Source of the DNA: Pyrodictium delaneyi
GTDB lineage: Archaea > Thermoproteota > Thermoprotei_A > Sulfolobales > Pyrodictiaceae
Length of the DNA stretch: 18,793 nt
Assembly (NCBI GenBank): GCA_015661645.1
Contig: DQVR01000103.1
Coordinates: 1 to 18,793, forward strand
Direction: 5' to 3'
Shown: positions 1 through 7,137 of the stretch, one piece after another
Numbering within the stretch: position 1 is the stretch's first letter
How the letters are laid out: each line of letters opens with the position of its first letter
Made by a program: the position numbers and the translations under genes
The notes under the pieces: model-generated
Told to the model about the DNA's origin: nothing
Database searches by the model: none
The model's input: only the letters and a program-made list of their open reading frames with translations

Positions 1-1224
1 ATAGATGGCGCTATTCGCGACTATTTTGAGCAGGCCCTAAACTATGCTGAAAGCGTGTCTGCCGACGCTCTGTTGATAGAGCTGGACACGCCTGGCGGTA
101 GCCTGGAAGCGGCTTTAGACATTATAACAATGATAGAGGAGTCGCGCATACCCGTACTCGGGCTTGTAAAGGGCCGTTGGGCTGTAAGCGCTGGCACTAT
201 GATACTAATGTGCACACATTACGCCGCAATGGAGCCTGGTACCATAATTGGTGCTGTCCAGCCTGTGGCTATGAGCTCTTCTGGCGAGTATAAGCCGTTA
301 AACGAGTCCAAAATACTTAACCCGATCTATAAGAAGATAGAGGCGTGTATGAAGCTACACGGCCGTAATACTACTGTGGCTAGGCTGTTTGTCTATGAGA
401 ACCTCGTGCTCGAGGCTCATGAGGCTGTTAGGCTCCACGTAGTAGAAGCTGTGGCCGTTGACGTGTGGGATGTGATAGCAAAGAGCAACGGGACCGTGGT
501 TAACACAGCTGCTGGCTCGGTTAAACTAGTGTTTATCGACCCCGAGGTGGAGTACTACAATATGCCTCCTGGGCTTAGGCTTGCGCACATACTCTCGGAC
601 CCCCTGGTTAGCTCGATAGCTTCTAGTATAGCAATGCTGATAATCCTTGCCGCGCTTGTCTCGGGACAGCCGCTACTCATAGTGGTTGGCATAGCACTAA
701 TGCTAGTAGGCCTCTTCGGCTTCGGGCTTAGCGCTAGTCTGGTATCCGCTGCACTGCTCCTTGTGGGAATCGTCCTGCTTGCTATAGAGCTCGCAGTAAT
801 ACCGGGATTCGGTATCGTCGGGCTCACGGGTATAGCGCTAATGCTCATAGGCGCTTTCGTAATGTTTACTGGTAGACCCGTATACCTCGCAGGAGAGATC
901 ATGAGGACCGCCTTCTACACGCTTATGGCCGTGCTCGTCCCGCTAGCAGGCCTAACCATGGTCATAGTCTACAAGGCTGCTAGGGCGTGGCGACAGAAGC
1001 CCGTCTACACGCCTTCTCTAGTGGGCAAGAGGGGGCGCGCTCTAGACAACATCCCGCCCGGGGGCACGGGCTTCGTAATGGTTGAGGGCGAGTACTGGCA
1101 GGCACGTAACGTTGGCGACAAGGAGCTGCGCCGTGGCGACAGCGTTGTCGTTGTTGGCAAGGATGATACCTTTCTACTGGTCAAGCCCTCCCAAGATACA
1201 GGTTATGACAGCACGACGGAGTAG
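1..1224 (+). CDS. NfeD-type membrane-bound serine protease (ClpP class), 5'-truncated by window edge
   Basis: The reading frame is open from base 1, and the residues before the first GTG (base 55) already match the family (IDGAIRDYF...), so the true start lies outside the window. The N-terminal part is a ClpP-like protease fold: LDTPGG is the oxyanion-type motif, the serine in WAVSAGT (codon at 187) is the expected nucleophile, and the lysine in ESKILNPIYKK is the likely catalytic lysine, as in the Pyrococcus PH1510 family. About five hydrophobic segments follow (bases about 600-990). The C-terminal 65 residues form the small NfeD OB-fold domain. The family cleaves hydrophobic stretches of membrane proteins and usually sits beside a stomatin/SPFH gene, which would be upstream and unseen here. 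Family assignment is firm; the physiological substrate is unknown. Confidence 0.9.
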   Translation: MDGAIRDYFEQALNYAESVSADALLIELDTPGGSLEAALDIITMIEESRIPVLGLVKGRWAVSAGTMILMCTHYAAMEPGTIIGAVQPVAMSSSGEYKPLNESKILNPIYKKIEACMKLHGRNTTVARLFVYENLVLEAHEAVRLHVVEAVAVDVWDVIAKSNGTVVNTAAGSVKLVFIDPEVEYYNMPPGLRLAHILSDPLVSSIASSIAMLIILAALVSGQPLLIVVGIALMLVGLFGFGLSASLVSAALLLVGIVLLAIELAVIPGFGIVGLTGIALMLIGAFVMFTGRPVYLAGEIMRTAFYTLMAVLVPLAGLTMVIVYKAARAWRQKPVYTPSLVGKRGRALDNIPPGGTGFVMVEGEYWQARNVGDKELRRGDSVVVVGKDDTFLLVKPSQDTGYDSTTE

Positions 1225-1349
1225 CAAGCACACTGTTGTACCGTACAGAATATTTCGGTAAAGAGATGAAAATACCCTATTATTAGAGTGGCTGTGGCTT
1301 AGGCTGCCGTTACTTGGCTGGGCTGAACTGGGTTAGGATTGTTCTACCC

Positions 1350-1357
1350 TATAAAAA
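1350..1357 (+). promoter_or_regulatory. TATA box of the HTH-CBS gene
   Basis: TATAAAAA lies 60 bases before the GTG at 1410. Transcription would start near 1376. That falls downstream of the possible TTG start at 1368, so it argues that translation begins at GTG 1410. Confidence 0.55.
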
Positions 1358-1409
1358 GTAATTAATATTGCTGGTTGTTACATGTGTAGATGTGAGCGGG
1401 GGGTTAGGG

Positions 1410-2297
1410 GTGGCCCAATATAGGCTCACGATATCTCAGCGTGAGGTCCTAGAGGCGCTTATTAGACTCTATGAGCAGAAACGCCGCCTCATAAAGAGCA
1501 AGGAGATAGCAGAACTCATTAACCGCGACGAAGGCACTGTCCGCAACATAATTCTAAGCCTCAAGAGCCTCGGCCTCGTCGAGTCCAAGACCGGGCCCAG
1601 CGGCGGCTATATGCCCACACTTAAGGCCTACGAGGTCATGAAGGGCGCTGTAACCCAGATGCCAGTCAGGCTCCGCAAGGACGGCGAAGAGATAGATATA
1701 ACGGTGATAGGCATAGAGGTTCTAGACATACTCAACCCAGAGGGCGGTAGAGCGATTCTCCGCGTCCACGGCGATGTTAGGAGGTTTGTGCGACCTGGGG
1801 ACCACGTAGAGCTCGGGCCTGCGCCTTTCGCCGGTGTGAGGATAGAGGGCGACGTTATTCACGTGGACCCCGCCAGCGGCCAGATAAGTATCAAGATAAC
1901 CCGTATGATAAGCGTGCCCAAGGCTCCCGTAATGGAGGCTGCCTCCTATAACCCGATAACAACCACCCCCGACACCCCGATAACTGAGCTAGCTAAGCTC
2001 CTCTCTGAGAAGAGGATACGCGGCGTACCGGTAGTCGAGAACGGGAGGCTTGTCGGCATAATTACTCAGACCGACCTCACACGCGCTCTAGCCGAGGGCC
2101 GTGTTGACGCATTTGTGAAGGACTTCATGTCTACTCCCGTGATAACTGTAAGAGAGACTGACGACATAAACCACGCTATAGAGTTGATGAACAAACATGA
2201 TATTGGTAGACTAGTGGTTGTCGACTCGACGGGCAACGTTGTAGGTATGATAACGAGGACCGACATTCTTAAGTTCATAGCTGGACTGCATAGCTAA
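1410..2297 (+). CDS. HTH (HrcA-type, DUF293) plus CBS-pair regulatory protein
   Basis: A 295-aa protein from GTG 1410. An in-frame TTG at 1368 would add 14 residues but lies upstream of the predicted transcript start. A G-rich ribosome site (1398-1403) precedes 1410. The first 70 or so residues form a winged helix (LTISQREVLEALIRLY; GTVRNIILSLKSLGLV; GPSGGY wing). A middle beta-rich region (residues about 80-165) follows. The C-terminal 120 residues are two CBS motifs, each ending in the typical GVPVVENGRLVGIIT and GRLVVVDSTGNVVGMIT signatures. CBS pairs usually bind adenine nucleotides, so this is probably a transcription regulator that senses AMP/ATP or a similar ligand. That role is inferred from family knowledge; its targets are unknown. 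It appears monocistronic. Confidence 0.85.
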   Translation: MAQYRLTISQREVLEALIRLYEQKRRLIKSKEIAELINRDEGTVRNIILSLKSLGLVESKTGPSGGYMPTLKAYEVMKGAVTQMPVRLRKDGEEIDITVIGIEVLDILNPEGGRAILRVHGDVRRFVRPGDHVELGPAPFAGVRIEGDVIHVDPASGQISIKITRMISVPKAPVMEAASYNPITTTPDTPITELAKLLSEKRIRGVPVVENGRLVGIITQTDLTRALAEGRVDAFVKDFMSTPVITVRETDDINHAIELMNKHDIGRLVVVDSTGNVVGMITRTDILKFIAGLHS

Positions 2298-2409
2298 GTC
2301 TATTACCTTCTACAGCCCTACTATACACTCTACTCTATATCGGTGCCCCCTTTCTGGTGCTAGCTGTGATAATACACGTCAATAATTGTTCAGACCATAA
2401 CGTAGCTAG

Positions 2410-2417
2410 TATTATAG
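2410..2417 (+). promoter_or_regulatory. TATA box for the candidate C/D sRNA
   Basis: TATTATAG lies 27-34 bases before the left arm of the sRNA terminal stem at 2444. This predicts transcription from about 2437-2442, just at the RNA's 5' end. Confidence 0.45.
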
Positions 2418-2443
2418 GAGGGGACGCCGCCGAGTAGGCACTA

Positions 2444-2511
2444 GGGTCTATGATGACTACTCCCCAGCAGGAGCTATATAGCGATGATGTTAATTCCTTT
2501 AGCCGAGGCCC
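2444..2511 (+). ncRNA. Candidate double-guide C/D box sRNA targeting 16S rRNA
   Basis: Box C is ATGATGA (2450-2456). A box D-like CCGA is at 2503-2506 and a C'-like ATGATGT at 2484-2490. The flanks pair as GGGTC (2444-2448) with GGCCC (2507-2511), with one unpaired base before box C and none after box D, as a C/D kink-turn requires. The 12 bases between C' and D hold a guide whose bases 2492-2501 complement UAAAGGAAUU of archaeal 16S rRNA (E. coli numbering about 912-921). The 12 bases after box C hold a second guide whose bases 2458-2467 complement CUGGGGAGUA (about 883-892). Such RNAs bind L7Ae, Nop5 and fibrillarin and direct 2'-O-methylation. By the D+5 rule the D guide points to A915; the D' guide points to about G886/G887. 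Oddities: D is CCGA, D' is unclear (AGGA or CAGG), and the D'-C' spacer holds the palindrome GCTATATAGC. The rRNA sequences are quoted from memory. Confidence 0.75.
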
Positions 2512-2524
2512 CAGCTGCTAGCCT

Positions 2525-2539
2525 AGGATACTTGATCCT
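2525..2539. repeat. Small inverted repeat in the intergenic region
   Basis: AGGAT-ACTTG-ATCCT, 5-base arms with a 5-base loop, 14 bases after the sRNA 3' stem. It could be part of sRNA 3' processing or termination, or chance. The rest of the gene-free stretch 2298-2649 shows only the sRNA, its TATA box and the Fur-gene promoter. Confidence 0.3.
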
Positions 2540-2598
2540 GTGTATATTGCTGGCCAGGAATATAGAAGGGTAACGTATATTAGTCGTAGATGTACTGT

Positions 2599-2614
2599 TA
2601 ACTAAAAATAGTTA
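2599..2614. promoter_or_regulatory. Palindromic operator candidate/TATA region of the Fur-like gene
   Basis: TAACTA-AAAA-TAGTTA is a perfect dyad with 6-base arms. Its A-rich centre could itself be the TATA element, with transcription from about 2630. It sits 36-51 bases before the start codon of a Fur-family regulator, so autoregulation is a reasonable inference. Confidence 0.5.
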
Positions 2615-2649
2615 CGGTTTGACTGTAAGAGAAAGGGGGGTGATATAGC

Positions 2650-3138
2650 ATGGCGAATGAGGCGGCGGACACACAGCGTGATCGGCAGCAGGTAGAGGAG
2701 AAACTAGTCCGGCTCGTCACCGAGCTGCGTAGACAAGGACTCCGAGTTACAGCTCAGAGACTTGCGATAGCCCGTATAGTGTTCGAGAACATTAAGGAGC
2801 ATCCAAGCTTCATGCAGATACTTGAAAAGGTACGTGAGACCATGCCGAGCGTCAGCCCTAGCACAGTGTATAACAACCTACAGCTGCTCGAGAAACTGGG
2901 TCTAATAAAGAGCTTTGATGTAGCTGGCGAGACCCGTTATGACAACACAGACCCCCACATTAACATAGTATGCCTTGATACTGGAAGAGTCTTTGACGCG
3001 GAAGACGAGTCTAGAGAAGTTGTACAGAGGGTAAAGAAGCTCTTAGGCGGTGATGCAAGAGTCTACGAGGTTGTAGTCTACGCATTCTGTAGCAATGAAG
3101 AACAGAGCGCAGCAAGGGAGGCCTCGGGGCCAGGCTGA
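2650..3138 (+). CDS. Fur/PerR-family metal- or redox-sensing transcription regulator
   Basis: A 162-aa protein, preceded by a strong ribosome site GGGGTGAT (2637-2644) five bases before ATG. The winged helix covers residues about 30-100 (GLRVTAQRLAIARIVFEN, then PSVSPSTVYNNLQLLEKLGLI with recognition-helix residues STVYNNL, then GETRYD). The dimerisation half begins with DPHINIVC, the usual metal-site strand. The family's CxxC zinc knuckle is incomplete: Cys108 is followed by Leu-Asp-Thr, and the only other cysteine is near the C-terminus (AFCSNE). Fur-family proteins repress metal uptake or peroxide-stress genes. Which metal this one senses cannot be read from the sequence. No metal-transport gene is adjacent. 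It ends 102 bases before a convergent gene and is probably monocistronic. Confidence 0.88.
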   Translation: MANEAADTQRDRQQVEEKLVRLVTELRRQGLRVTAQRLAIARIVFENIKEHPSFMQILEKVRETMPSVSPSTVYNNLQLLEKLGLIKSFDVAGETRYDNTDPHINIVCLDTGRVFDAEDESREVVQRVKKLLGGDARVYEVVVYAFCSNEEQSAAREASGPG

Positions 3139-3241
3139 CGTCCTCACTGCTGCATCGGTGTGGGCGACAGCTCCTCAGCGGCCCCCTGGGCCTCCATAGC
3201 TACGCGCGTACTGGTGTTTAGGCGTTGCGTTGTCTAGTAGC

Positions 3242-3610
3242 CTACACGGGCTCCTCGAAGCTTTCAACCTCTTTACTTCCTTCTGTCTTGAGCACTGGTT
3301 GTAGAGGCTCTACTAGGTTCAGCTCTTCGAGCACCTTTAGGAGTTCTTCTATCTTCTCTGCGACACGGAGACCCTGTTCAGTGAGCTTAGCACATTTACT
3401 GTTTCCGCAGTAGAAGAGATTTATTAGGCCGAGCATTGCAGCTTCCCGTGCGCTACGATACGTAGTACCTACTCCTATACCGTAGCGTGGTATCCTGTGT
3501 ATCGGCATAGGGCCGTGCTCATAAAGTATGACTAGTATACGGAGTATTCCTGGACGTGCGAGGAGCCAGTATCTGCGAGCCATGTTGTTACCATGCAAGC
3601 GTATCACCAT
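3242..3610 (-). CDS. Winged-helix DNA-binding protein, family not recognised
   Basis: A 122-aa protein from ATG 3610, chosen because GGAG lies six bases upstream. An in-frame ATG at 3682 would add 24 Arg/Ser-rich residues and has no visible ribosome site. The fold looks like a compact wHTH: LARPGILRILVILYEHGPMPIHRI (helices 1-2), then TTYRSAREAAMLGLINLF (recognition helix and wing), then KCAKLTEQGLRVAEKIEELLKVLEEL, a long C-terminal helix suited to dimerisation. Two cysteines (YCGNSKC) sit in the wing, where a metal or redox switch is possible but unproven. The acidic tail is probably disordered. It resembles the PadR/MarR-like single-domain regulators common in crenarchaea. It follows the Lrp gene on the same strand, and a TATA-like AT run at 3789-3800 may serve it. 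Confidence 0.65.
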   Translation of the reverse strand: MVIRLHGNNMARRYWLLARPGILRILVILYEHGPMPIHRIPRYGIGVGTTYRSAREAAMLGLINLFYCGNSKCAKLTEQGLRVAEKIEELLKVLEELNLVEPLQPVLKTEGSKEVESFEEPV

Positions 3611-3815
3611 CTCTTCTCCGAGAGATCTGGGGGGTAGCCACTGTCTAGAGGAGACGATGCGCCCGAGGCTGCGGCTCTGCATAGCGGCTCGGGCCGCGCT
3701 ATCTGGTGGCTGTAGGGCTCCTGGGATGTGTTGTTCTTATTGTAGGGAGAGTTAAGGCTGTTAGGCTTCTACCCGAGCTTCGATTCACCTTTTATATTTC
3801 CGGTCATAGTTGTAT

Positions 3816-4253
3816 CTAGACCCATTGACGCAGCACAATCATGGAATTGGTTCCAGATACTCCCGGTATCGATCTTATGAAGTCTATACACTTGTTCACA
3901 TCGTCTATTTTTTCGCCGCGTATCACGACGAGTATATCATAGTCGCCTGTAACCTCGTAGACGGCTTCTACGAGGTCTAGCGAGAGTATCTTCTTTGAGA
4001 CCTCAGGCACCGATACGGGGGGCTGCGTCCTCACGAGGATGAAGGCCCGTATCTCGCTGCCAGTGTCATATATTATGGTGAACTTCTTGATTGTGCCAGT
4101 CTTTATCAGTTTAGCTATCCGCTTCCTCACCGCCGACTCGCTGAGGCCTAGCTCCTGCGCAAGCCTAGCATAGGACATGCGAGCGTTGTCGCGGAGTAGT
4201 CGGAGAAGCTTCATATCTATTTCGTCTACATTAGGCTTCTGCTGACCTTGCAT
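3816..4253 (-). CDS. Lrp/AsnC-family transcription regulator
   Basis: A 145-aa protein from ATG 4253, matching the usual length of about 150; the longer frame to 4349 adds 32 residues foreign to the family. The N-terminal AsnC-type HTH reads DEIDMKLLRLLRDNARMSYARLAQELGLSESAVRKRIAKLIKTGTIKKFT. The C-terminal RAM domain (AFILVRT..., LVEAVYEVTGDYDILVVIRG, IPGVSGTNSMIVL) is the ligand-binding, oligomerising part that often senses amino acids. It lies 138 bases downstream of pyrG on the same strand. A TATA-like TTTTTAG on the minus strand (4321-4329) would give a leader of about 45 bases, so it probably has its own promoter. Targets are unknown. Confidence 0.9.
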   Translation of the reverse strand: MQGQQKPNVDEIDMKLLRLLRDNARMSYARLAQELGLSESAVRKRIAKLIKTGTIKKFTIIYDTGSEIRAFILVRTQPPVSVPEVSKKILSLDLVEAVYEVTGDYDILVVIRGEKIDDVNKCIDFIRSIPGVSGTNSMIVLRQWV

Positions 4254-4391
4254 GAAGTCCCATACACCCCGGGAGGAGGGCCTCTGCCGGCCATTACAAG
4301 AAGCTTCGTCCGCACGACTACTAAAAACTCTGTCAGGCACCTTCAGCAATACAAGCAGAATATTGTCGAAAGGCAGCGGCAGAGGCGCCGG

Positions 4392-6014
4392 CTACTGTTC
4401 TCCGGCTGGGTCTAGCCCCTGTGCTGCCCGCAGCAACCCGAGGAAGAGGGGTGCTGGGTTCATCGGCCTGCTGCGGAACTCTGGGTGTGGCTGGCTACCG
4501 ACGAAGAACCTATGGTTCTTCAGCTCGATGAACTCTACACGGCCTCCCTCGAGACTGTAGCCGGAGACGTCCATGCCTGCTGAGACGAGCCTGTCTAGGT
4601 ACTTGGGGTTTACCTCGTAGCGGTGGCGATGCCTCTCGTATACTATCTCCTTGCCGCCGTAGAGCCTGTAGACTAGCGTCCCGTGGATGAGCTTTATTGG
4701 GTAGGAGCCTAGCCTCATTGTGCCGCCTAGCTGGTTGACATAGCGCTGCTCTTCTAGTAGGTCTATCACCGGGTAGGGTGTGTCCGGGTCGATTTCGCTA
4801 CTGTTAGCGTCCTCGAGGCCCGCTAGGTACCGTGCTATAGCCACTACTGAGAGCTGCATGCCGAAGCATATTCCGAGGAATGGCTTCCCGCTCTCTATCA
4901 CCTGACGTATAACGGCTATCTTACCCTCGGCACCGCGGGCGCCGAAACCAGGCAGTACTATGACAGCATCGTTCTCCTCTACGGGCTTCTCGGGGCTTAG
5001 CTTACCCTTTTCGATCGTTGTCGACTCGTACCAATTGAGTACCGGTTTGACGCCTAGGGCTGCGCCCGCGTGGCGTAGAGCCTCTATTATGCTGAGGTAG
5101 CTGTCCTTGAGCTTAGTGTATTTGCCCACCATTGCTACGCGTACCGGCTTACTGGCCTCTTTGACTCTGCGGACGAAGTCTTCCCATGGCGAGAGGTCTG
5201 GCTTCCTCTGCTCCAGGCCGAGCCGTCTGGTTGTGAAGTCGCCTAGGCCCTGCTGCTCTAGGACTAGCGGGACCTCGTATATCACTTCGACGTCTGGGCT
5301 GCTGAAAACTGCCTCTGGCGGCAGGTTAGCGTAGAGAGCTATCTTGTTGCGTGCCTCCTCCTCGAGGGGCCGACTGCTTCTCGCTATTATGGCGTCGGGC
5401 TGTATGCCTATCCTGCGCAGCTCCTGGACGCTGTGCTGTACTGGCTTAGTCTTCTGCTCCCCCGTTGTGGAGAGGACAGGGACGAGAGCCACGTGTATGA
5501 ATATAGTGTTCGAGTAGCCTTCCTCCATTCTCATCTGGCGCACGGCCTCGAGGAATGGTAGGCCCTCTATGTCGCCGACAGTACCCCCTATCTCCACTAG
5601 CACTATGTCGGCTCCGGTCTCTTTCGCGACGCTCCTTATTCTCGCCTTTATCTCGTTGGTTATGTGGGGTATCACCTGGACTGTCTGGCCCAGGTAGTCG
5701 CCGCGCCGCTCACGCTCTATGACTGTCAGGTAGACCTGACCGGTGGTTATGTTGTTCTTCTTGGAGAGAAATGTGTCCAGGAAACGCTCATAGTGGCCTA
5801 GGTCTAGGTCTGTCTCGCCTCCATCCTCTGTGACGTAGACCTCGCCGTGCATGTATGGATTCATAGTGCCTGCGTCAACGTTTATGTACGGGTCTATCTT
5901 TATCGCTGTTACACTGAATCCACGGGCTTTGAGAAGGAGGCCTATCGAAGCCGTCGTGATTCCCTTGCCTACGCTGCTGAGCACACCTCCCGTCACGAAA
6001 ACGTATTTTACCAT
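4392..6014 (-). CDS. pyrG: CTP synthase (glutamine-hydrolysing)
   Basis: A 540-aa protein, full length for the family. It aminates UTP to CTP using ATP and glutamine, the last step of pyrimidine nucleotide synthesis. The N-terminal synthase domain opens with VFVTGGVLSSVGKGITTASIG (P-loop-like) and IKIDPYINVDAGTMNPYMHGEVYVTEDGGETD split over residues 38-70. The C-terminal class-I glutaminase has its nucleophile Cys383 in GICFGMQ and the His510/Glu512 pair in PHPEF. It begins 21 bases after the upstream PLP-enzyme gene, so the two are probably co-transcribed. That transcript is divergent from the pyr operon across 7035-7137, consistent with joint pyrimidine control. No defect is seen. Confidence 0.97.
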   Translation of the reverse strand: MVKYVFVTGGVLSSVGKGITTASIGLLLKARGFSVTAIKIDPYINVDAGTMNPYMHGEVYVTEDGGETDLDLGHYERFLDTFLSKKNNITTGQVYLTVIERERRGDYLGQTVQVIPHITNEIKARIRSVAKETGADIVLVEIGGTVGDIEGLPFLEAVRQMRMEEGYSNTIFIHVALVPVLSTTGEQKTKPVQHSVQELRRIGIQPDAIIARSSRPLEEEARNKIALYANLPPEAVFSSPDVEVIYEVPLVLEQQGLGDFTTRRLGLEQRKPDLSPWEDFVRRVKEASKPVRVAMVGKYTKLKDSYLSIIEALRHAGAALGVKPVLNWYESTTIEKGKLSPEKPVEENDAVIVLPGFGARGAEGKIAVIRQVIESGKPFLGICFGMQLSVVAIARYLAGLEDANSSEIDPDTPYPVIDLLEEQRYVNQLGGTMRLGSYPIKLIHGTLVYRLYGGKEIVYERHRHRYEVNPKYLDRLVSAGMDVSGYSLEGGRVEFIELKNHRFFVGSQPHPEFRSRPMNPAPLFLGLLRAAQGLDPAGEQ

Positions 6015-6035
6015 GCCGCGCCCGCTTCAGGGAGT

Positions 6036-7034
6036 CTAGATCCACCAGCTATTAAGGAGAACGTCTCCCAGGCCGCTGCCGAGCCTCAGCCGGGAGGAGA
6101 GCTGTGGATACCGTGCCAGGCTGTCAGCAGCCACTATTACCATGGTCGAGCCTGTATCCAGCACGCCCTCGTCCACGAGCTTGGAGGCCGCGGCGAACGC
6201 AGCGCCCGTGGAAGGGCCCGCCAGTATACCAGTGGCCGAGGCTAGCGCCTCTATACCTGCTAGGGCTTCACTGCTCCCGACCTCGACTACCCGGTCAACG
6301 AGGCTGCTATACCTCTGGTAAATTTCTGGCACTGCGTGGGACGTCAGCCCCTCTATAGTGTCAGCGCCAGGGCCCCCGGCTAGCCTCGAGCCGCGGGGAG
6401 TAACAGCCGCTACGAGAGCATTGCCCCGGCTCTCGCGTAGACGGCGTGCCACACCGGTTATCGTGCCCCCCGTACCCACGCCCATTACGAACGCGTCTAT
6501 CCGGCTAACCTGGCCTAGCAGCTCGATGGCTGTGGTCTCGTAATGGGCTAGGTGGTTGTACTCGTTGCTGAGCTGGTCTAGTAGCACACAGCCTAGCTCC
6601 TCCGCGCGTTCGCGTACCCAGTCCCTACCCAACCCCTCATCGTGTATCTCAATTATCTCACCACCAAGCATCCTTATGAGGCTCTTCTTTGTCTCAGAGG
6701 CACGAGACTCCACAAAGAGCACTGGGCGCAGGCCGAGGCTCCACGATATCCAGGCCACTGAAGCCGCTGTGTTACCGCTACTGACCTCGGCTACACAGCC
6801 GCCAGGACCCAGTACACCGGACTCGACGGCACCACGCACCATGTAGAGGGCTATTCTGTCCTTGTGACTGCCAGTAGGGTTCACGTACTCGAGCTTGACG
6901 CATAGCCTATAGCCGCCTAGCTGGAAGCACTGGACTGGAGTAGAGCCTACAATGGCTCTTATCCTGTCTATAAGCATTAGCAGTTCTTCGCGGCTAGACG
7001 CACGCCTGCCATATACCGGGATTCGCTGCAACAC
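6036..7034 (-). CDS. PLP-dependent cysteine synthase-like enzyme (fold type II)
   Basis: A 332-aa protein from GTG 7034, preceded by an AGAGGGGG ribosome site. The PLP lysine is Lys58 in TGSHKDR, SSGNT is the substrate-binding loop, and GVGTGGTITG is the PLP-phosphate loop. The overall pattern is that of cysteine synthase/cystathionine beta-synthase. In hyperthermophilic archaea such enzymes use O-phosphoserine or O-acetylserine with sulfide to make cysteine. Substrate choice is not decidable here, and a threonine-synthase or serine-dehydratase activity is a less likely alternative. It is the first gene of the transcript continuing into pyrG. A minus-strand CTATAG at 7078-7083 is a plausible TATA box giving a leader of about 20 bases. 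Confidence 0.85.
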   Translation of the reverse strand: MLQRIPVYGRRASSREELLMLIDRIRAIVGSTPVQCFQLGGYRLCVKLEYVNPTGSHKDRIALYMVRGAVESGVLGPGGCVAEVSSGNTAASVAWISWSLGLRPVLFVESRASETKKSLIRMLGGEIIEIHDEGLGRDWVRERAEELGCVLLDQLSNEYNHLAHYETTAIELLGQVSRIDAFVMGVGTGGTITGVARRLRESRGNALVAAVTPRGSRLAGGPGADTIEGLTSHAVPEIYQRYSSLVDRVVEVGSSEALAGIEALASATGILAGPSTGAAFAAASKLVDEGVLDTGSTMVIVAADSLARYPQLSSRLRLGSGLGDVLLNSWWI

Positions 7035-7137
7035 GTCCCCCTCTCTACTAGCGCGTCTTCACAGTTATGGCTGTTCGCTATAGCTCGTAAGTCTTACTGA
7101 TGCCTATTTTTAGGGCTAGCCCTGGGCCAGGGTAGCC
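7035..7137. promoter_or_regulatory. Divergent control region of the pyr operon and the cys-like/pyrG pair, with several dyads
   Basis: Plus-strand TATA TATTTTTAG is at 7105-7113, predicting transcription near 7131-7136, so pyrF GTG 7138 would be almost leaderless. Minus-strand TATA candidate: 7078-7083. Three dyads are visible: GTAAG-T-CTTAC (7087-7097), the perfect 12-mer AGGGCTAGCCCT (7112-7123), and CCCTGG-G-CCAGGG (7120-7132). The last two overlap and fill the space between the TATA box and the start codon, where a bound repressor would block transcription. AGGG(C)TAGCC also occurs twice as a direct repeat (7112 and 7129). No regulator is identified. Confidence 0.6.

Noticed and set aside
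1263..1326. C/D-like pattern GAGATGA ... CTGA before the HTH-CBS gene
   Set aside because: Box C deviates at a key base, the flanks do not pair, and the guide has no rRNA match that I recognise.
4254..4349. N-terminal extension of the Lrp protein by 32 residues
   Set aside because: The extra residues are unlike the family, and the normal Lrp length fits ATG 4253.
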